A stretch of DNA of 55,407 nucleotides from an uncultured Oscillospiraceae bacterium (lineage in GTDB: Bacteria > Bacillota > Clostridia > Oscillospirales > Acutalibacteraceae): positions 1 to 55,407 of the forward strand of contig UQBX01000013.1 of the NCBI GenBank assembly GCA_900539425.1, read 5' to 3'. Below are positions 40,462 to 48,896 of the stretch, one piece after another. A model generated the notes under the pieces. That model did no database searches. It was not told the origin of the DNA and worked only from the letters and a program-made list of their open reading frames with translations. Both the position numbers and the translations under genes were made by a program. Numbering within the stretch: position 1 is the first letter of the stretch; each line of letters begins with the position of its first letter.

Positions 40462-40772
40462 GTCTGCGAAAAGGTTTATATTATAATTAATATGTAATAT
40501 AAGATTTTCGCACTGATATGCGATGATGCCGGAGGTGGCGCTTAACCCAGAGCGGGAATTTCGGCGGAGTATGTCCGATTTTAAACCGGGCGAAATTATA
40601 CTGATTTTCATTCCTTTGTGCAGATAGCTTGCGTATGTCTGCTGCCGCGCAAAGGCTGCCCGAATGATATGCTGTCATTCGGTTTTTAAATGGGCGGCCT
40701 TGAAACACGCGGGTGGGTGGAATGATAAATCCGGTAAAGTCTCGCACCAATATTTTTCAGGAGGAAAAGTAA
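40462..40772 (+). promoter_or_regulatory. Structured leader of the S10 operon, candidate attenuator
   Basis: The 310-base leader has no good ORF and folds into several hairpins: TGCGAAAA / TTTTCGCA (about 40467-40513), AATTTCG / CGAAATT, a CAGATA / TGTCTG hairpin, and an intrinsic-terminator shape CCGAATGA / TCATTCGG + TTTTT (40660-40687). An outer stem AAGGCTGCCC (40652-40661) / GGGCGGCCTT (40692-40701) overlaps the terminator base by two nucleotides. This suggests transcription attenuation, perhaps by a ribosomal protein of the operon. In E. coli L4 regulates the equivalent leader; here the effector is unknown. Confidence 0.6.
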
Positions 40773-41087
40773 ATGGCAGCAAGCAAAGTAAAGATCCGCA
40801 TCAGACTTAAGGGCTATGATCACAGCCTTGTTGATCAGGCTGCTGAGAAAATCGTTGAAACTGCTAAGGCTACTGGCGCGCAGGTAAGCGGTCCTATCCC
40901 GCTTCCTACAGAAAAAGAAGTTGTTACGATTTTAAGAGCCGTTCACAAGTATAAGGACAGCCGTGAACAGTTTGAGCAGAGAACACACAAAAGACTCATC
41001 GATATCCTCAGACCTTCAAACAAAACTGTTGAAGCTCTGACGAATCTTGAGCTCCCGGCTGGCGTTGATATAGAGATTAAGCTCTAA
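40773..41087 (+). CDS. rpsJ: 30S ribosomal protein S10 (NusE)
   Basis: 104 residues, full length (typical 102-105). IRIRLKGYDHSLVDQAAEKIVETAKATGA and VSGPIPLPTEK are universally conserved; the long loop (HKYKDSREQFEQRTHKR) reaches into the 30S head. It also acts as NusE in antitermination. It is the first gene of the operon, with AGGAGG 8 bases upstream. Confidence 0.98.
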   Translation: MAASKVKIRIRLKGYDHSLVDQAAEKIVETAKATGAQVSGPIPLPTEKEVVTILRAVHKYKDSREQFEQRTHKRLIDILRPSNKTVEALTNLELPAGVDIEIKL

Positions 41088-41143
41088 TAAACGCTTGACG
41101 AGGTCAAGTTGGGAAACCAACCAATAACCAAGGAGGAAAAATA

Positions 41144-41776
41144 ATGAAAAAAGGTATTATCGGAAAAAAGATTGGCATGACCCAGATCTTCGATGAAAAC
41201 GGTAAGGTTATCCCCGTTACCGTAATTGAAGCGGGTCCCTGCGTAGTAACCCAGAAGAAGACTGTTGAGAACGACGGTTATGACGCTGTTCAGGTCGGCT
41301 TCGGCGATGTTAAGGTAAGCAAGCTTAACAAGCCCCTCAAGGGTCACTTCGCAAAGAACGATGTTGCTCCCAAGAAAACTCTTAAAGAGTTCCGCCTTGA
41401 GGATTGCTCGGCACTCAATGTCGGCGATATCATTAAGGCTGACACATTCGCTGAGGGCGAAATCGTAGACGTTAAGGGAACTTCAAAGGGCCACGGAACA
41501 GCAGGCGCAATCAAGCGCTGGAACTTCTCCAGACTCCGTGAATCACACGGTACAGGTCCTAACGCACGTCATCAGGGTTCACTCGGTGCGTGCTCAAGCC
41601 CCTCAAGAGTATTCAAGGGCAGAAAGATGGCCGGTCATTACGGTCACGAAACAGTAACCGTTCAAAATCTTTTGGTTGCTAAGGTAGATAACGAAAACAA
41701 TCTTATCGCAATTAAGGGCGCCGTTCCGGGTCCTAAGGGCGGAATAGTTGTTATCGCAGACGCTGTTAAAGCTTAA
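41144..41776 (+). CDS. rplC: 50S ribosomal protein L3
   Basis: 210 residues, complete. It starts GIIGKKIGMTQIFDENGKVIPVTVIEAGP and contains GTSKGHGTAGAIKRWNF and HQGSLGACSSPSRVFKGRKMAGHYG, the loop that reaches the peptidyl transferase centre. AGGAGG precedes the ATG, 56 bp after rpsJ. Confidence 0.98.
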   Translation: MKKGIIGKKIGMTQIFDENGKVIPVTVIEAGPCVVTQKKTVENDGYDAVQVGFGDVKVSKLNKPLKGHFAKNDVAPKKTLKEFRLEDCSALNVGDIIKADTFAEGEIVDVKGTSKGHGTAGAIKRWNFSRLRESHGTGPNARHQGSLGACSSPSRVFKGRKMAGHYGHETVTVQNLLVAKVDNENNLIAIKGAVPGPKGGIVVIADAVKA

Positions 41777-41793
41777 GGAAAGGAGAGATTATA

Positions 41794-42417
41794 ATGGCAC
41801 AGGTTCAGGTTTATAACCAGGAAGGCCGCAAAACTTCAAAACTTGATCTTGCGGATTCCGTTTTCGGCATTGAGCCGAACAAATATGCAATGCATCTTGC
41901 TGTTGTAAGCTATCTTGCTGCACAGCGCCAGGGCACCCAGTCAACTCTCACTCGTTCCGAAGTTTCAGGCGGCGGTGCAAAACCTTGGAGACAGAAGGGA
42001 ACAGGCCGTGCCCGTCAGGGTTCAACAAGAAGCCCTCAGTGGACACACGGCGGTATTGCTCTCGGTCCCAAGCCCAGAAAGTACAAGGTTAATGTAAACA
42101 AGAAGGTAAAGAGACTTGCTATGAAGTCAGCTCTTTCTTCTAAGGTTGCAGAATCCGAGATGCTTGTAGTTAACAAGATAGAGCTTGAAGAGATCAAAAC
42201 AAAGGCAGTTGCCGAAATGCTCGCAAAGCTCAAGACCGGCAAAAAAGTACTTCTCGTACTTCCGGAAAATAACGAAACAATCTATAAGAGTGCCCGCAAC
42301 ATTAAGGGCGTTAAGGTTGCAACAGTAAGCACACTTTGCGTTTACGATATCCTTAACTGCAACAATCTTGTTGTTCTCAAGGATGCAGCCAAGAAAATTG
42401 AGGAGGTATATGCGTAA
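41794..42417 (+). CDS. rplD: 50S ribosomal protein L4
   Basis: 207 residues. The extended exit-tunnel loop is GGGAKPWRQKGTGRARQGSTRSPQWTHGG. In E. coli L4 is the autoregulator of the S10 operon; whether it binds this leader is not known. The stop overlaps the L23 start by 1 base (TAATG). Confidence 0.97.
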   Translation: MAQVQVYNQEGRKTSKLDLADSVFGIEPNKYAMHLAVVSYLAAQRQGTQSTLTRSEVSGGGAKPWRQKGTGRARQGSTRSPQWTHGGIALGPKPRKYKVNVNKKVKRLAMKSALSSKVAESEMLVVNKIELEEIKTKAVAEMLAKLKTGKKVLLVLPENNETIYKSARNIKGVKVATVSTLCVYDILNCNNLVVLKDAAKKIEEVYA

Positions 42418-42713
42418 TGAAAACAGCTCACGACATTATCCTGAAGCCTATCATTACCGAAGAGTCTATGACAGGGCTTGTAGTTAAAAAGTATACCTTC
42501 AAGGTAGCGAAGGACGCTAATAAGATCGAGATTGCCAAAGCAATCGAAGAGGTATTCCCCGGAACTAAAGTGGCAAAGGTTAACACCATGAACGTACGCG
42601 GTCATGAGCGCCGTCAGGGTATGAACAAGGGCTACACACCTTCGTGGAAAAAAGCAATCGTTACTCTTACCGAAGATTCAAAGGAAATCGAATTCTTCAA
42701 CGATATGATGTAA
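42417..42713 (+). CDS. rplW: 50S ribosomal protein L23
   Basis: 98 residues. It begins HDIILKPIITEESMTGL, with NKIEIAKAIEEVFPGTKVAKVNTMNVRG as the core. L23 lies at the tunnel exit and docks trigger factor and SRP. It is coupled to rplD by a 1-base overlap. A 106-bp AT-rich gap without visible structure or strong promoter follows before rplB. Confidence 0.97.
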   Translation: MKTAHDIILKPIITEESMTGLVVKKYTFKVAKDANKIEIAKAIEEVFPGTKVAKVNTMNVRGHERRQGMNKGYTPSWKKAIVTLTEDSKEIEFFNDMM

Positions 42714-42819
42714 CGTAAACCCTACAGAATATATTACATTATATATTAGAGAAATTTCGAATGATGAAGTATGAAGAGTGCCATCTCTTCGCAAAGTTAT
42801 TCAGAAAGGAAAAATAATA

Positions 42820-43653
42820 ATGGCTATTAAGAATTACAAGCCGACTACTCCTTCCAGAAGAAATATGTCGGTTACAGATTATTCTTCCCTCTCTAAAGTT
42901 GCTCCTGAAAGGTCATTGCTTGAGCCCATCAGCAAAAAGTCAGGCCGTAACTCTTACGGAAGAATAACCGTTCGTCATCGCGGCGGCGGAAACAGAAAGA
43001 AATACCGCGTAATTGATTTCAAGAGACAGAAGTTCGATGTACCCGCAACGGTTCAGTCAATCGAATACGATCCCAACCGTTCAGCTCACATCGCTCTTAT
43101 CAAGTATGAAGACGGCATCAAGAATTATATCATTGCACCGGAAGGCCTTAAGGTTGGTGCTACTGTTGTTGCCGGCCCCGACGCTGATATCGTAGCAGGA
43201 AACGCTCTTCCTCTCAAGAATATCCCCGTCGGCACAATTATCCACAATGTTGAGCTTTATCCCGGCAGAGGCGCTCAGCTTGCTCGTTCAGCAGGTAACA
43301 GCGCTCAGCTCATGGCTCTTGAAGGCCCTTATGCATTGCTCAGACTCCCCTCAGGCGAGCTTCGCAATGTACCGGCTGAGTGCATGGCAACAATCGGCGT
43401 CGTAGGCAACACCGATCACGCTAATGTTAAGATCGGTAAAGCAGGCCGTAAGCGCAACATGGGCTGGAGACCCACAGTACGTGGTTCTGTTATGAACCCG
43501 AACGATCACCCCCACGGCGGTGGTGAAGGTAAGTCTCCTATCGGTCGTCCCGGTCCTGTTACACCTTGGGGCAAACCTGCTCTTGGTTATAAGACACGCA
43601 ACAGGAAGAAAGCTTCTAACAAGATGATCGTAAGACGTCGTAACGGTAAATAA
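42820..43653 (+). CDS. rplB: 50S ribosomal protein L2
   Basis: 277 residues from ATG 42820 (MAIKNYKPTTPSRR), with AGAAAGGA upstream; the frame is open further up but lacks a site. It has GRITVRHRGGGNRKKYR and the catalytic-centre region NDHPHGGGEGKSPIGRPGPVTPWGKPALG with the conserved histidine. Confidence 0.98.
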   Translation: MAIKNYKPTTPSRRNMSVTDYSSLSKVAPERSLLEPISKKSGRNSYGRITVRHRGGGNRKKYRVIDFKRQKFDVPATVQSIEYDPNRSAHIALIKYEDGIKNYIIAPEGLKVGATVVAGPDADIVAGNALPLKNIPVGTIIHNVELYPGRGAQLARSAGNSAQLMALEGPYALLRLPSGELRNVPAECMATIGVVGNTDHANVKIGKAGRKRNMGWRPTVRGSVMNPNDHPHGGGEGKSPIGRPGPVTPWGKPALGYKTRNRKKASNKMIVRRRNGK

Positions 43654-43672
43654 GAGGAAAGGAGAAGATTAG

Positions 43673-43945
43673 ATGAGTAGAAGTACTAAAAAAGGCCCTT
43701 ATGTTGAAGAAAGCCTTTACAAAAAGGTAGCCGCTCTTAATGAGAAAGGCGACAAGCAGGTTATCAAAACCTGGTCAAGAAGTTCAACTATCTTCCCTGA
43801 GTTCGTAGGACATACATTTGCTGTTCATGACGGTAGAAAGCACGTTCCTGTTTATGTAACTGAGGATATGGTTGGTCACAAACTCGGTGAGTTCGCTCCC
43901 ACAAGAACATTCCGCGGCCACGCAGGCTCAAAGACAACGAAGTAA
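43673..43945 (+). CDS. rpsS: 30S ribosomal protein S19
   Basis: 90 residues. It starts SRSTKKGPYVEESLYKKV and contains WSRSSTIFPEFVGHTFAVHDGRKHVPVYV and KLGEFAPTRTFRGHAG, the typical S19 core in the 30S head, contacting S13 (encoded farther down). Confidence 0.98.
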   Translation: MSRSTKKGPYVEESLYKKVAALNEKGDKQVIKTWSRSSTIFPEFVGHTFAVHDGRKHVPVYVTEDMVGHKLGEFAPTRTFRGHAGSKTTK

Positions 43946-43964
43946 TCGAAAGGAGAATTAAACT

Positions 43965-44303
43965 ATGGAAGCAACAGCTAAAGCAACATATGTTCGTATT
44001 TCTCCCAGAAAGGTTCAGATTGTTCTTGATTTAATCAGAAATCAACCTTGCGACAAAGCTATGGCAATCCTTAAGCACACACCCAAAGCTGCTACAGAGC
44101 CGCTCGCAAAAGTTCTTAAGTCTGCAATAGCAAACGCGGAGAACAACAATAATATGGACGTATCAAGATTATACGTAAGCTACTGCAATGTAACTGCAGG
44201 CCCCACACTCAAGAGGATCCGTCCCAGAGCACAGGGCAGAGCTTACAGAATCAATAAGAGAACATCACACATCACCATTACCGTTAAGGAAATGGAAGAC
44301 TAA
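43965..44303 (+). CDS. rplV: 50S ribosomal protein L22
   Basis: 112 residues. VRISPRKVQIVLDLIR starts the globular part; the hairpin lining the exit tunnel is GPTLKRIRPRAQGRAYRINKRTSHITI. It is a known site of macrolide resistance changes; none can be judged here. AGGAGAA lies upstream. Confidence 0.98.
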   Translation: MEATAKATYVRISPRKVQIVLDLIRNQPCDKAMAILKHTPKAATEPLAKVLKSAIANAENNNNMDVSRLYVSYCNVTAGPTLKRIRPRAQGRAYRINKRTSHITITVKEMED

Positions 44304-44321
44304 GCGAGGAGGAAAAGTTAA

Positions 44322-45062
44322 ATGGGACAGAAATGTAATCCTACCGGTTTAAGAATCGGTGTCATCAAAAACTGGGACTCCCGCTGGTACGCTAAAAAGG
44401 CTGATTTCGGCAACACTCTTGTTGAAGATTACAACCTTCGTAAGTACTTGCTTGAAACCCTTAAGAGCGCGGGTGTTCCAAAAGTAGAAATCGAGCGTGA
44501 CGCTAAGCGCGTAAGAATCAACATCCACTGCGCAAAGCCCGGTATGGTTATCGGAAAGCAGGGTGCTGAGATCGACAAGCTCAAAGCTATCTGCGCTAAG
44601 AAGCTCGGCAAAAACAACGATGAAGTTTTCATCAACATCATCGAAATCAAGCAGCCCGATCTCAATGCAGCACTTGTTGCTCAGAGCATCGCTACTCAGC
44701 TTGAAAAGCGTGTTTCATTCCGCCGTGCAGTTAAGCAGGCTATCAGAAACACAATGAGATGGGGCGCACGCGGTATCAAGGTTCAGGTTTCAGGCCGTAT
44801 CGGCGGAGCTGAAATCGCACGTTCCGAAACTTATAAGGAAGGCACAATACCGCTTCAGACAATCCGTGCCGACATCGATTACGGCACCGCAGAAGCTGCT
44901 ACAACATACGGCAGAATCGGCGTTAAGACATGGATCTATCAGGGCGAAGTTCTCCGCGAAAGCAGAAACAAGCCCCAGAGAAGAAATAACTACACCCGCC
45001 GCAGAGATAACAATAAGGACAATAACAGAGGCGGCAGGCGCAGGGAAGGAGGAAATCACTAA
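44322..45062 (+). CDS. rpsC: 30S ribosomal protein S3
   Basis: 246 residues, slightly longer than the usual 215-235 because of a basic Arg/Asn/Asp-rich tail (NNYTRRRDNNKDNNRGGRRREGG). It contains the KH domain with GMVIGKQGAEIDKLK and the C-terminal GARGIKVQVSGRIGGAEIARSE. It forms the mRNA entry gate with S4 and S5. The last base overlaps the L16 start (TAATG). Confidence 0.97.
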   Translation: MGQKCNPTGLRIGVIKNWDSRWYAKKADFGNTLVEDYNLRKYLLETLKSAGVPKVEIERDAKRVRINIHCAKPGMVIGKQGAEIDKLKAICAKKLGKNNDEVFINIIEIKQPDLNAALVAQSIATQLEKRVSFRRAVKQAIRNTMRWGARGIKVQVSGRIGGAEIARSETYKEGTIPLQTIRADIDYGTAEAATTYGRIGVKTWIYQGEVLRESRNKPQRRNNYTRRRDNNKDNNRGGRRREGGNH

Positions 45063-45484
45063 TGCTCTTACCAAAGCGTGTTAAGCACCGTAAGCAGCAC
45101 AGAGGTCGTATGACCGGTGAGGCTACAAGGGGCAATAAGGTAACTTATGGTCAGTTCGGTCTTCAGGCTACAGAGCCTGCATGGATCACAGCAGCTCAGA
45201 TAGAGGCTGCCCGTATTGCTATGACTCGTTACACAAAGCGTGGCGGTCAGGTATGGATCAAGATTTTCCCCGACAAGCCGATTACGGCAAGACCGGCTGA
45301 TACCCGTATGGGTAAAGGTAAAGGTAACGTTGACTACTGGGTAGCAGTAGTTAAGCCGGGCAGAGTTATGTTCGAACTCGGCGGCGTTGATGAGGTTGTA
45401 GCTCGCGAGGCTATGCGTCTTGCAGCAAACAAACTTCCTATCAAATGTAAATTTGTGACTAAAGAAGAGGGAGGCGAGCAGTAA
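45062..45484 (+). CDS. rplP: 50S ribosomal protein L16
   Basis: 140 residues. It begins LLPKRVKHRKQHRGRMTGEATRGN and includes RGGQVWIKIFPDKPITARPADTRMGKGKG, near the A site. Overlaps by one base with genes on both sides. Confidence 0.98.
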   Translation: MLLPKRVKHRKQHRGRMTGEATRGNKVTYGQFGLQATEPAWITAAQIEAARIAMTRYTKRGGQVWIKIFPDKPITARPADTRMGKGKGNVDYWVAVVKPGRVMFELGGVDEVVAREAMRLAANKLPIKCKFVTKEEGGEQ

Positions 45485-45687
45485 TGAAAGCAGCTGAAAT
45501 AAAGAAGCTCAGCGCAGAACAGCGCGCGGCAAAGCTTGCGGAGCTTAAAGAGGAGCTCTTTAATCTTCATTTCCAGCAGGCTATCAACCAGCTCGACAAC
45601 CCCATGAGAATCAAAGCTGTAAGAAAAGATATCGCACGTATCAAAACAGTTGAGCGCGAAATCGAACTTGCAGACTCAAATTCTTAA
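45484..45687 (+). CDS. rpmC: 50S ribosomal protein L29
   Basis: 67 residues, two long helices. It includes LAELKEELFNLHFQQAINQLDNPMRIKAVRKDIARIKT, the family core near the tunnel exit. The start overlaps the rplP stop by one base. Confidence 0.97.
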   Translation: MKAAEIKKLSAEQRAAKLAELKEELFNLHFQQAINQLDNPMRIKAVRKDIARIKTVEREIELADSNS

Positions 45688-45705
45688 GATAGGAGGTAGT
45701 TTATT

Positions 45706-45963
45706 ATGAGCGAAAGAAACCTCAGAAAAACAAGAGTTGGTATAGTATCAAGCGATAAGATGGATAAAACCGTTGTTGTTTCAATTAAGGACAGGGTTCG
45801 CCATCCGCTTTACGGAAAGATCATTAACCGTACAGTTAAATACAAGGCGCATGATGAGGATAACTCCTGCGGCGTAGGCGATAAGGTTCTTATTATGGAA
45901 ACCCGCCCGCTCAGCAAGGACAAGAGATGGCGCGTTGTTGAAATCATTGAAAAGGCTAAGTAA
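45706..45963 (+). CDS. rpsQ: 30S ribosomal protein S17
   Basis: 85 residues, an OB fold. It has KTRVGIVSSDKMDKTVVVSI and HPLYGKIINRTVKYKAHDE, then VLIMETRPLSKDKRWRVVEI. AGGAGG precedes the ATG. A 95-bp gap follows with an ACTGCAA / TTGCAGT inverted repeat (about 46009-46040), perhaps a processing stem before rplN. Confidence 0.97.
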   Translation: MSERNLRKTRVGIVSSDKMDKTVVVSIKDRVRHPLYGKIINRTVKYKAHDEDNSCGVGDKVLIMETRPLSKDKRWRVVEIIEKAK

Positions 45964-46058
45964 TCATTGCGAATTACGGCTTTTAAATAATTTAGTTTAA
46001 TAAAATAATAACTGCAAGATGCAAAGTGTTATTTTGCAGTACGAAGGAGGAAAATGCT

Positions 46059-46427
46059 GTGATACAACAGGAAAGCCGTCTTAAAGTTGCAGACAACACC
46101 GGCGCGAAAGAGCTTCTTTGCATTCGTGTTCTCGGCGGCTCAGGCAGAAGATATGCTAATATCGGCGATGTAATCGTTGCTTCTGTTAAAAAGGCAGCCC
46201 CCAACGGCGTTGTTAAAAAAGGCGAAGTTGTTAAAGCAGTCATCGTTCGTACAACTAAAGGTGTACGTCGTGACGACGGTCAGTACATTCGTTTTGATGA
46301 AAATGCTGCCGTAATTATCAAAGAGGATAAAACTCCTCGAGGCACCCGTATTTTCGGACCGGTAGCCAGAGAACTCCGTGATAAGGATTATATGAAGATC
46401 CTTTCTCTTGCTCCGGAAGTACTTTAA
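46059..46427 (+). CDS. rplN: 50S ribosomal protein L14
   Basis: 122 residues from GTG 46059, the standard L14 length. AAGGAGG lies 8 bases before it; the open frame further upstream (46026) is not used. It begins IQQESRLKVADNTGAKELLCIRVLGGS and includes VKKGEVVKAVIVRTTKGVRR. It forms inter-subunit bridges with 16S rRNA. Confidence 0.97.
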   Translation: MIQQESRLKVADNTGAKELLCIRVLGGSGRRYANIGDVIVASVKKAAPNGVVKKGEVVKAVIVRTTKGVRRDDGQYIRFDENAAVIIKEDKTPRGTRIFGPVARELRDKDYMKILSLAPEVL

Positions 46428-46441
46428 TGGAGGTGCTGAAT

Positions 46442-46744
46442 ATGAGTAAAATGTTTGTTAAAACCGGCGATACCGTTATGGTACTCAGCGGAAAATCAAA
46501 GGGCGTTAAGGGCGAAGTTATCGCTGTAAGCCCAAAAGAGGGTAAAGTTATCGTTAAGAAGGTAAACGTTGTTACCAAGCATGTTAAGCCCCGTAAAATG
46601 GGCGAGCAGGGCGGACTTGTTCCCGTTGAATCTGCTCTCTATGCTTCAAAGGTACAGCTTGTTTGCCCCAAGTGCGGCAAGGCTACCCGTGTAGGTCATA
46701 AAGACGGCAAGCGCGTCTGCAAGCAGTGCGCTAACGAGTTTTAA
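46442..46744 (+). CDS. rplX: 50S ribosomal protein L24
   Basis: 100 residues from ATG 46442, with GGAGGTG 7 bases upstream; an ATG at 46427 overlaps the L14 stop and is a poorer choice. The KOW motif is VKTGDTVMVLSGKSKGVKGEVIAV. The C-terminal part carries two CxxC pairs (VCPKCGKATRV and VCKQCANEF), the zinc-ribbon form of L24. Confidence 0.96.
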   Translation: MSKMFVKTGDTVMVLSGKSKGVKGEVIAVSPKEGKVIVKKVNVVTKHVKPRKMGEQGGLVPVESALYASKVQLVCPKCGKATRVGHKDGKRVCKQCANEF

Positions 46745-46763
46745 GAAAGGGAGGACATAACTG

Positions 46764-47306
46764 ATGGCTGCAAGATTAAAAGAAGCCTACAAGAGCGAAA
46801 TAGCTCCGGCTCTTATGAAAAAGTTTGAGTACAAGTCTGTTATGCAAATCCCTAAGCTTGACAAGATTGTTCTCAATGTTGGCTGCGGTGAAGCTCGCGA
46901 CAATTCAAAAGTTGTTGACGCTATCATCAATGACCTCAGCATTATCACAGGTCAGAAACCGGTTGTATGCCGTGCAAAGAAGTCTGTTGCTAACTTCAAA
47001 CTTCGTGAAGGCATGCCTATCGGCGTAAAGGTAACTCTCAGAGGCGATAAGATGTATGAATTCCTTGACAGGTTTTTCAATCTTGCACTTCCCAGAGTTC
47101 GTGACTTCAGAGGTATCAACCCCAACTCATTTGACGGTCGTGGCAACTATGCTATGGGTATCAAAGAGCAGTTGATTTTCCCTGAGATCGATTATGATAA
47201 GATTGATGCCGTTCGCGGTATGGATATAATTATGGTAACAACTGCCAATACTGATGAAGAAGGCAGAGAGCTTCTCAGAATGCTGGGCGCTCCGTTTTCA
47301 GAGTAA
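46764..47306 (+). CDS. rplE: 50S ribosomal protein L5
   Basis: 180 residues. It has IPKLDKIVLNVGCGEA, KKSVANFKLREGMPIGVKVTLRG and LPRVRDFRGINPNSFDGRGNYAMGI, which bind 5S rRNA and the P-site tRNA. GGGAGG precedes the ATG. Confidence 0.98.
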   Translation: MAARLKEAYKSEIAPALMKKFEYKSVMQIPKLDKIVLNVGCGEARDNSKVVDAIINDLSIITGQKPVVCRAKKSVANFKLREGMPIGVKVTLRGDKMYEFLDRFFNLALPRVRDFRGINPNSFDGRGNYAMGIKEQLIFPEIDYDKIDAVRGMDIIMVTTANTDEEGRELLRMLGAPFSE

Positions 47307-47318
47307 GGAGGGAATATC

Positions 47319-47504
47319 GTGGCAAAAACATCTATGAAAGTCAAGGCTGCAAAGCCGGCTAAGTATTCAACAAGAGCTTACAACAGATGTAAGATCTGCG
47401 GTAGACCTCATGCTTATCTTCGTAAGTATGGCGTATGCCGTATCTGCTTCAGAGAGCTCGCTCACAAGGGTGAGATCCCCGGAGTTACAAAATCTTCATG
47501 GTAA
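47319..47504 (+). CDS. rpsZ: 30S ribosomal protein S14, zinc type Z
   Basis: 61 residues, the short zinc-binding form. CKICGRPHAYLRKYGVCRICFRELAHKGEIPG carries the CxxC-x12-CxxC site. It starts with GTG 47319 after AAGGAGGG. The non-zinc long form is not in the window. Confidence 0.97.
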   Translation: MAKTSMKVKAAKPAKYSTRAYNRCKICGRPHAYLRKYGVCRICFRELAHKGEIPGVTKSSW

Positions 47505-47544
47505 GAATGGGAAATTGCTAAATTTATAAAAGGAGGAAATATCA

Positions 47545-47943
47545 ATGCATATTACAGACCCTATCGCTGATATGCTTACAAGAATTCGTAACGCTAATTC
47601 GGCAAAACACGATACAGTAGATATTCCTGCGTCAAAGATGAAGAAGGCAATTGCTCAGATTCTTGTTGATGAAGGTTATATCAAATCGTTTAAGGTTATT
47701 GAAGATGATAAACAGGGTGTTATCCGTGTAACCCTTAAATACGGAGAAGGAAAATCACAGGTTATCACAGGTCTTCGCAGAGTTTCCAAACCGGGCCTTC
47801 GCATTTATTCAAATGTTGAGGATATGCCCAAGGTTATGAAGGGCCTCGGTGTGGCTATCATTTCCACATCTAAGGGCGTTATGACCGATAAGGAAGCACG
47901 CAAGCAGAATGTCGGCGGCGAAGTACTTGCGTTCGTATGGTAA
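47545..47943 (+). CDS. rpsH: 30S ribosomal protein S8
   Basis: 132 residues. It starts HITDPIADMLTRIRNAN and ends with ISTSKGVMTDKEARKQNVGGEVLAFVW, both characteristic. S8 binds helix 21 of 16S rRNA and is the spc-operon regulator in E. coli. AGGAGG lies upstream. Confidence 0.98.
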   Translation: MHITDPIADMLTRIRNANSAKHDTVDIPASKMKKAIAQILVDEGYIKSFKVIEDDKQGVIRVTLKYGEGKSQVITGLRRVSKPGLRIYSNVEDMPKVMKGLGVAIISTSKGVMTDKEARKQNVGGEVLAFVW

Positions 47944-47959
47944 GGAGGTGCAGTAAGGT

Positions 47960-48499
47960 ATGTCACGTATAGGCTTAAAGCCAATCACAGTTCCGGCAGG
48001 AGTTGACATTTCCATCAACGGAAATGAGATTACTGTTAAAGGACCCAACGGTACCCTTTCAATGGATAAGCACCCCAACATCAGCGTAAGCGTTGAGGAC
48101 GGCGTTGTCAGCTGCTCCAGACCGAATGATGATAAAGAAAACAGAGCCCTTCACGGCCTTACTCGCGCTCTGATTGCCAATATGGTAGAGGGCGTTGTAA
48201 ATGGCTTCAAGAAGGTTCTTGAGGTTAACGGTGTAGGTTACCGTGTTCAGATGCAGGGTAACGATCTCGTTATGAACCTCGGCTATTCTCATCAGGTAAC
48301 AATGACTGCTCCCGAGGGCATCAAAATTGAATGCCCCACTGCAAACCAGATAGTAATATCAGGCGCAGATAAGCAGGCGGTTGGTCAGTTCGCTGCTCAG
48401 GTACGCGAAAAGAGACCTCCCGAGCCGTACAAGGGCAAGGGTATCAAATATGCTGAAGAGCATATCCGCCGCAAAGAGGGCAAAGCAGGTAAGAAATAA
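47960..48499 (+). CDS. rplF: 50S ribosomal protein L6
   Basis: 179 residues, two repeated domains. It starts SRIGLKPITVPAGVDISI and has the C-terminal signature KRPPEPYKGKGIKYAEEHIRRKEGK. AGGAGG 9 bases before the ATG. Confidence 0.98.
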   Translation: MSRIGLKPITVPAGVDISINGNEITVKGPNGTLSMDKHPNISVSVEDGVVSCSRPNDDKENRALHGLTRALIANMVEGVVNGFKKVLEVNGVGYRVQMQGNDLVMNLGYSHQVTMTAPEGIKIECPTANQIVISGADKQAVGQFAAQVREKRPPEPYKGKGIKYAEEHIRRKEGKAGKK

Positions 48500-48517
48500 G
48501 GGAAGGAGTGAATTACT

Positions 48518-48877
48518 TTGGTTTCAAGACAGGATGCAAATAAGGCAAGAAAAAGGCGTCACCAGAGAGTGCGCAGAAAGATTTCCGGCACAGTTGATTG
48601 TCCCAGGCTCAATGTATATCGCTCCCTCAGCAATATCTATGTTCAGCTTATCGACGATGTTGCCGGCGTAACACTCGCTCAGGCTTCAACTGTTGAAAAG
48701 GAATTCGCCGCTTACGGCGGTAATGTAGAGGCAGCTAAAGCTGTCGGTAAAACACTGGCGGAAAGAGCCAAGGCAAAAGGCATTGAAGAATGCGTATTTG
48801 ACCGCGGCGGTTATGTTTATCACGGTCGTGTTGCTGCTGTTGCAGACGGCGCCCGTGAAGGCGGACTTAAGTTCTAA
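48518..48877 (+). CDS. rplR: 50S ribosomal protein L18
   Basis: 119 residues with a TTG start at 48518 (AAGGAG upstream). The basic N terminus (RQDANKARKRRHQRVRRK) and LNVYRSLSNIYVQLIDD..TLAQAST identify the 5S rRNA-binding L18; it ends FDRGGYVYHGRVAAVADGAREGGLKF. Confidence 0.97.
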   Translation: MVSRQDANKARKRRHQRVRRKISGTVDCPRLNVYRSLSNIYVQLIDDVAGVTLAQASTVEKEFAAYGGNVEAAKAVGKTLAERAKAKGIEECVFDRGGYVYHGRVAAVADGAREGGLKF

Positions 48878-48896
48878 AGAAGGAGGATAATGCTTT

